Source: Pseudocercospora fijiensis CIRAD86
Lineage: Eukaryota; Ascomycota; Dothideomycetes; Mycosphaerellales; Mycosphaerellaceae
NCBI RefSeq assembly: GCF_000340215.1
Contig: NW_006921533.1
Location: 8,593,282 to 8,657,281 of the forward strand
Direction: 5' to 3'
DNA: 64,000 bases
The notes beneath the pieces are model-generated. The model was not told where the DNA came from. It saw only the letters and a program-made list of their open reading frames with translations, and ran no database searches. This document shows positions 59,040 through 64,000 of the stretch, one piece after another. Each line of letters opens with the position of its first letter. Position 1 is the stretch's first letter. Position numbers and translations under genes: made by a program.

Positions 59040-62000
59040 TATTAGAACGCAACGGAGCGCTTCCGGTTAAGAAATATACGGGGTACTACGAAGTAGGCTT
59101 ACCTGCTAGCTATCTACCTCGGTATATCTCGAGTCCTAGCTATCTCTATCCCCCTAAGCATTTCCCTCCGGCTTTAGGCTTTATATCGATACGTCTTCTA
59201 AGGAGTCGTATTTGCCTACCCCTTACCCTCCGGTTCTATAAGTAGGGATTTACCTATCTTCTTAGCTATACTTTTAGTCTTATATTAAGTATATAAGGTA
59301 CCCTTTCCCGAAATCTAGCTAACCTCTCTACCCGATATTAATTAAATATTATTAGAACCTAGCTAACTATCTAATTAAATAGCCTTCCTTCGCTATTACG
59401 GAAGGCTACTACGAACCTTACCCTGTATCTCGTATTACTCCGCCTATCGCCTAGTAAGGACTTTTACCTTTAATAATAGACCTACCTATAATACTCTTTA
59501 GGTTTACTTATCCTACGGTACGATAGAGGAATAAGTTAAAACTTTTAGTACGTACCTAAAGTTTTAAGTTATTTACGGTATCTTTTAATTGCTCGACTTT
59601 AGGTTTTATAACGTCTACGGGAAGGCCGTAGGCAGTATATAAACCTGCTTATACGTACTACTTTATACGCAAAATATACTACGCTACTATTCCTTGCTCT
59701 CTTATATATAAAATATATCGCTAGAAAGGGGTAGCCCTTTCTAGTATTAGTAGTTTCCGTAAGATAGAACTATCTCCTCGAATTCTATACATATTAGCGA
59801 GGCTTATATATAAGCTTTACCCTCCGCTATTAACGGAATTAATACGATACCGCCTAAAGGATAGCGTAAGCTACTCGGTACTAAAGAGGAAGAGCGGAAG
59901 AAGAAGGCCGAATATACCGCGAGGAAGTTAGCGAGTATAGCTCTACGACGAGCCTAGAAGAAAGTAGAGCAAGCCGAGTAAGACCTAGGCGTAGTATCTT
60001 CTTCGTCTACGTTACTACTATATCTAGCCGCTATATCGTCTATCTCTTCGGCTACCTAACTTATCCCTCATATTAACCCTCTACCTCGTAGCTAAATAGC
60101 CGTAGTAGGTAGTTAAATACTCTAGAGTTAGTACTATTCGGCTAGTTAGGGATAGCTACTTCTCCTAGTACTACGACTACTACTGCTCTCTTTATAGATA
60201 GCGCCGCGTATAAATACTAGAGATAGGCTATAGCTCCTCGCTGCCTTTATTAACTAGCTCGAGATCGACGATATTATCGCGGTAGTCGATTAATTCGCTA
60301 GAGCTAGATCCTAGAGCTAAATATTCTAGTATTACAATATTCGAGTATATAGCGTAGGCGCGGCCGTACGTCCTCTAAATACTAAATAGGGATATTAGAA
60401 TGTTTATACTAAAACGTTTGCTTTCTACTAGTAGACCTCGCCTACGGCCGTAGAATTCGCCTATAGCCGTTTCTTCTCGTTACCCCTAAGAGTCGGTTAT
60501 ATGCCTACGTATTGTTTATATACGACTCCCTTTACGTCGCTCCTACGCAAAGTTTAGACAATCTACCTTCGCGTCCTAAGTCTTACTAATCTATCCTAGC
60601 GTAAATATAGCTACTAGACAATCTACTCTCTTTATTAGTAGCTTATTACTTTATACTATTACCTTACTATTATAGCAGATTACTAGCCCTTTTATTCTAT
60701 ATAAGTATAGGTTTCTTCTTTATAAGTATAATGCGCGTCTAATAGAGATATCTCGACCCGACTTAATCTTATTACCCCTACGTAGTATACAGATTTCCTC
60801 GTAGTATAGAAACTAACCGACGAGAACGTAATAGCTCTTAAAATCCTACGCGGACCTAACGAACCTAGAACTACGAAGGCAGACATACTTAGGCGTATAT
60901 TCGAATAGATCGGTAATTCTATCGAGAGTAACTCGGTTAGGGCGACTATACTCTAGCGGTACGCTCTATAGTACAAGCTCTAGGAGACTAGTACTAATCC
61001 TTTACTCCGTATATCCTAAGCCTTCGTTCGAAGCCTCGACTAGTACGGCCTAATCTATTACGCCGTCGTCCTCGGAATATCTATAGACGCCTTCCGCCGA
61101 GTAAGTAACTATATTATCGAAGCCGCCTAGGGCGAAGATTAGTTTACTTAAGCCTCGGAGCTTATCCGGCTTCCGTTTAGCGCTCTACTTTTAGTACCTA
61201 AACGTATTCTCGCCGATATTATAGCTACTACTCGGATTAGACTTAGTCTCGAAGAAGCCTATCGCTTCTAGATATAAGGTAAACGGAAGAGGCTCGTAGA
61301 AGCCTAGAATAGTCGCGTTAATAAGAGGAAGAGCGCTCTTTACAATTTTATTACTAGTAGTAATATTACCGCTATAAGAGACGCTTACAAACCGAAACCT
61401 AGCAAGGAACGTACGATATAGGCCTACCTACCTAACATTCCTAAAGACTATATCGTTCTCTAAGGCTTTAAGACAGGGCGCAATTTACTAGCGCCGAAAA
61501 AACACCTATTACGCGCGTTACGTAAAAAACGTCTAAGGAAACCTAGGGTTAAAGTAGGTAGTAATATACTAGTACTAGATTTATAGCTAGAAGACGATAG
61601 CGTAGAACCCGATCTATCGGTATTAGACGACGAAGGAGGGAAAGGTACCTAGGACAATCCTTTTAACGTAGATAGAGATTCGGCTCCTAATTTTCTTAAT
61701 ATATACGATAGATTAGAGCTCCGTTTACAATGTCGCCGGCTTAGCCGTAAAGAAGGGATAGAAGCCTACTATACCTACTACCGTAAATAGTAGATAGACT
61801 TTACCTATACTCTACTACCGAATATTAGAGAGCGTCTCGCTACGTTAGGCCGGCTACTATATATATAAACTTTAATTATTCCGTCCCTACTACGTACCGT
61901 CCCTATACCTAATATATATAAATACTAACTATTTTACTATATAGCGAAAGATTAACCCGTTTTCTAGCTAGCAAAGTAGTCTGTATCTTATACCTTTTAC

Positions 62001-64000
62001 TTAATCTTATAACCGCCTCGCTTAGAAGCCTATAATATATACGTATATAGCTCCCTAATATCCCGAGGCCGATTAGCTCGTAGCTATATACTATCTATTC
62101 TAACCGCCTGCCCGGATTTCTAACTAGTTTATACCTACGCTATACTAAGTTATATTCTATACGACCTTCGCCTTATTATCTTCCTATATACTATTTATAG
62201 TAGATACGGCCTCTATAGAGATACTATTAAGGTTTAGGTTAGATAATCCGCGCCTTAACTACTTTAGTCTATAAAGGAGGCAATAGATATACGTCCGTTA
62301 ACGCGCTCTCGCGATTAATATATTATTACGATCGAGATTATTAGGGTTATAAGAACTACTCCTAATACCTAGGAACCTATATATCGGAAAGATACTGTTT
62401 CGAGGATTACTTCTATTATCTTCCTTAATATCGTATTATTAAGTACGTAACTTGCTAATACGCCGTACCTCCTCGCTATTTTTATACTTACCTTAGCCGC
62501 TAATACCGATATACTATTCCTAATACTATCCGTCGCCTTCTTATCGAAGAATTCGAGTCGCTCCCCGATATTGCTATAATACCTAACTAGGTAATTTAGC
62601 CCTAGCTAACCGACGATTAAGCCTTAGAGTTCCTACTCTACTTCGATTGTTTCTAATATACTACTATCGACGAATAGGGCGAACAATATATAGCTATCTT
62701 TTATAAGCGTACCTCGATATAAGAGTATTATAAAACGCGCTATAAGTAGACTAATACCTAGACTCGGGGTAGTAGTAGAAAAGCCTGCCTATAAGAGATA
62801 CCTAATCGCCTATAAGAGAGCAATATCTATATATAGCAATTCTTCTATTTTAAAGCTAGGTACGAACCTAGATAGAATCGCGTGTTCTAGGTCTATCGTC
62901 GCGCTTATATAGTACCTATTCCCTTCTTATCGTATAATAACTAATTTGCGTCTACCCTAATTAAAGCCTAGGCTAATATCTAGGAGAAACTAGACAAGAA
63001 TCGAAATGTCGTTTACGATAGCTTAGCCTACGTATCTACCCTCCCTCCCTAGATTTAGTAACTCTTTATCGACCTTTACGTCGTTCTACTCTGTAAAGAC
63101 GAAATATAGGCTACTATCTGCCTTTCTAAAAAAGATAATAAGCTCTATACTATAGAAGTTATCGCTATCGCTCGCCGAGCGTTCTCTTATATAATAAGGC
63201 ATTATAGCGAAAGTGCCCCCTATTTTAACCTTATTAATTCCCGTAAGCAAGCCCTCGCTAACTTCTATAATATAATATAGAAGTCTAACTATTATAAATA
63301 TTTTCGCTTTCGGCGCTATAAGACCCGCTCGAGTAAACTTAAATACGCCGACGCTATACTATACGCGCTAGTATATTTTATTCGTTGTATCTCCTCTAAA
63401 GTTCTATTTTTCCCTTCTATAATATCGCCTACTAATAAAATTAACGACGACGTCGACGGCGAAGTCGCTAGTTAAGTAAGTAATAAAGTCGATAAAAAAG
63501 TCGACTATAGCCCTATCTAAGTAATACCGACCGACGAATAGCGCGAACTCTAGAATAAACTTAGCGACTACGTCCGAAGTAGTATTACCGAGACGGAAGA
63601 ACTAGAATTATATCCTCTTATTTCCTAGTTATTACTCTCCCTATTCTAGTATCTAATTAGTAGTTATTAGTTCTACTCTCTACTCCTTAGCTACCTTGCC
63701 CTTTATATAGTATAACCGTATTCGGGCATATAGTAGGAGCCGAACGACTTTAATTACTATAAAGGGCTACGCCCTAGGTAGAAAGCGCTAGCCTTAGGCA
63801 TTCGGCCTACGCGACTCTAACCTACTACTTAGCGCTTAGCGCACTATACAAAACTATTCGGATTTACGTAGATAGACTTAGCTCTTTATCGAACCTATTA
63901 AGTCTTATATCTAGTATCTACGTACGCGTTGCTTACCCGTAATATTAGGTTCGATCTTTAATATAGGAAACGCTAAGGTTTATTAGGAACCTAAGTAAGA
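59040..64000. pseudogene. Decayed coding-like sequence, unidentified
   Basis: Nearly 5 kb with TpA-rich, RIP-type composition. Several plus-strand stretches are protein-like when TAG is taken as Gln: a charged Glu/Lys/Arg segment near 59885-59975 (RKLASIALRRAQKKVEQA), a long stretch near 61220-61850 (GGKGTQDNPFNVDRDSAPN; YYTYYRKQQIDFTYT) and another near 62270-63400 (LSKKDNKLYTIEVIAIARRA). I do not recognise these as transposase, helicase, recombinase or retroelement domains. They may be one long ancient gene or several fragments. Confidence 0.4.

Noticed and set aside
18921..64000. tRNA or rRNA genes
   Set aside because: No cloverleaf-like or rRNA-like segment was recognised on reading either strand; a tRNA scan would be decisive.

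Overview
The window looks like a filamentous ascomycete, probably a Dothideomycete-like plant-associated fungus. Genes carry many short GT..AG introns of about 40-75 bp with CTRAY-like branch sites, the gene families are typical fungal secondary metabolism, there is a TTAGGG tract, and about 45 kb of repeats has been mutated in the manner of RIP (repeat-induced point mutation): CpA/TpG are scarce and TpA is in excess, while CpG is kept. The run of N at 47110-47301 shows a draft assembly.

Left part (1-18920): an eight-gene terpenoid biosynthetic cluster. In order: a P450 (minus, runs off the left edge), an NmrA-like reductase (plus), a TauD-type 2-oxoglutarate dioxygenase (minus), a two-domain terpene synthase with cyclase plus prenyltransferase of the fusicoccadiene-synthase type (minus, eight exons, 696 aa), a second P450 (plus), an O-methyltransferase (minus), and two further P450s (plus). 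I rebuilt each gene from exon pieces; all spliced lengths close in frame. The gene content matches fusicoccane pathways (fusicoccin, brassicicene and cotylenin type): the synthase would make C20 geranylgeranyl diphosphate and cyclise it, four P450s and the dioxygenase would oxidise the skeleton, the reductase could adjust ketone or alkene oxidation state, and the methyltransferase would cap a hydroxyl. No regulator or transporter is in view, so the cluster probably continues left of position 1. Two AT-rich degraded islands and a 54-bp tandem array sit in its divergent promoter regions.

Right part (18921-64000): a repeat block with no intact gene. It holds (i) a Ty3/Gypsy element with 130-bp LTRs at about 19269-28933; (ii) chromovirus copy C on the minus strand (29016-31203 and 38399-41612), 5'-truncated and split by (iii) complete chromovirus copy A (31204-38393, 189-bp LTRs, target duplication cgtag); (iv) unidentified decayed coding-like sequence (41613-44300); (v) a 48-bp minisatellite kept in exact register for about 20 units (44300-45305); (vi) a composite satellite (45420-48007, resuming at 55125 and 57118) interrupted by (vii) chromovirus copy B (48008-55124, 197-bp LTRs, target duplication gttat); (viii) a short TTAGGG tract at 57308-57324; (ix) a mutated fragment of a ZNFX1/Hrr1-like SF1 helicase (about 57720-58732) running into (x) a five-unit hairpin array (58733-58940); and (xi) about 5 kb of decayed coding-like sequence that I cannot identify. 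Copies A and B each have an 11-nt primer-binding site that is the exact reverse complement of a segment of their own LTR, the signature of Tf1/sushi-type self-primed reverse transcription. Stop codons and lost catalytic residues (YLDD to YLDN, DD to NN, Walker A Gly to Ser) are those expected from C-to-T in CpA on either strand.

The window therefore shows a metabolite cluster abutting a subtelomere-like, RIP-silenced repeat block, with the boundary close to the end of the last P450 (18920).
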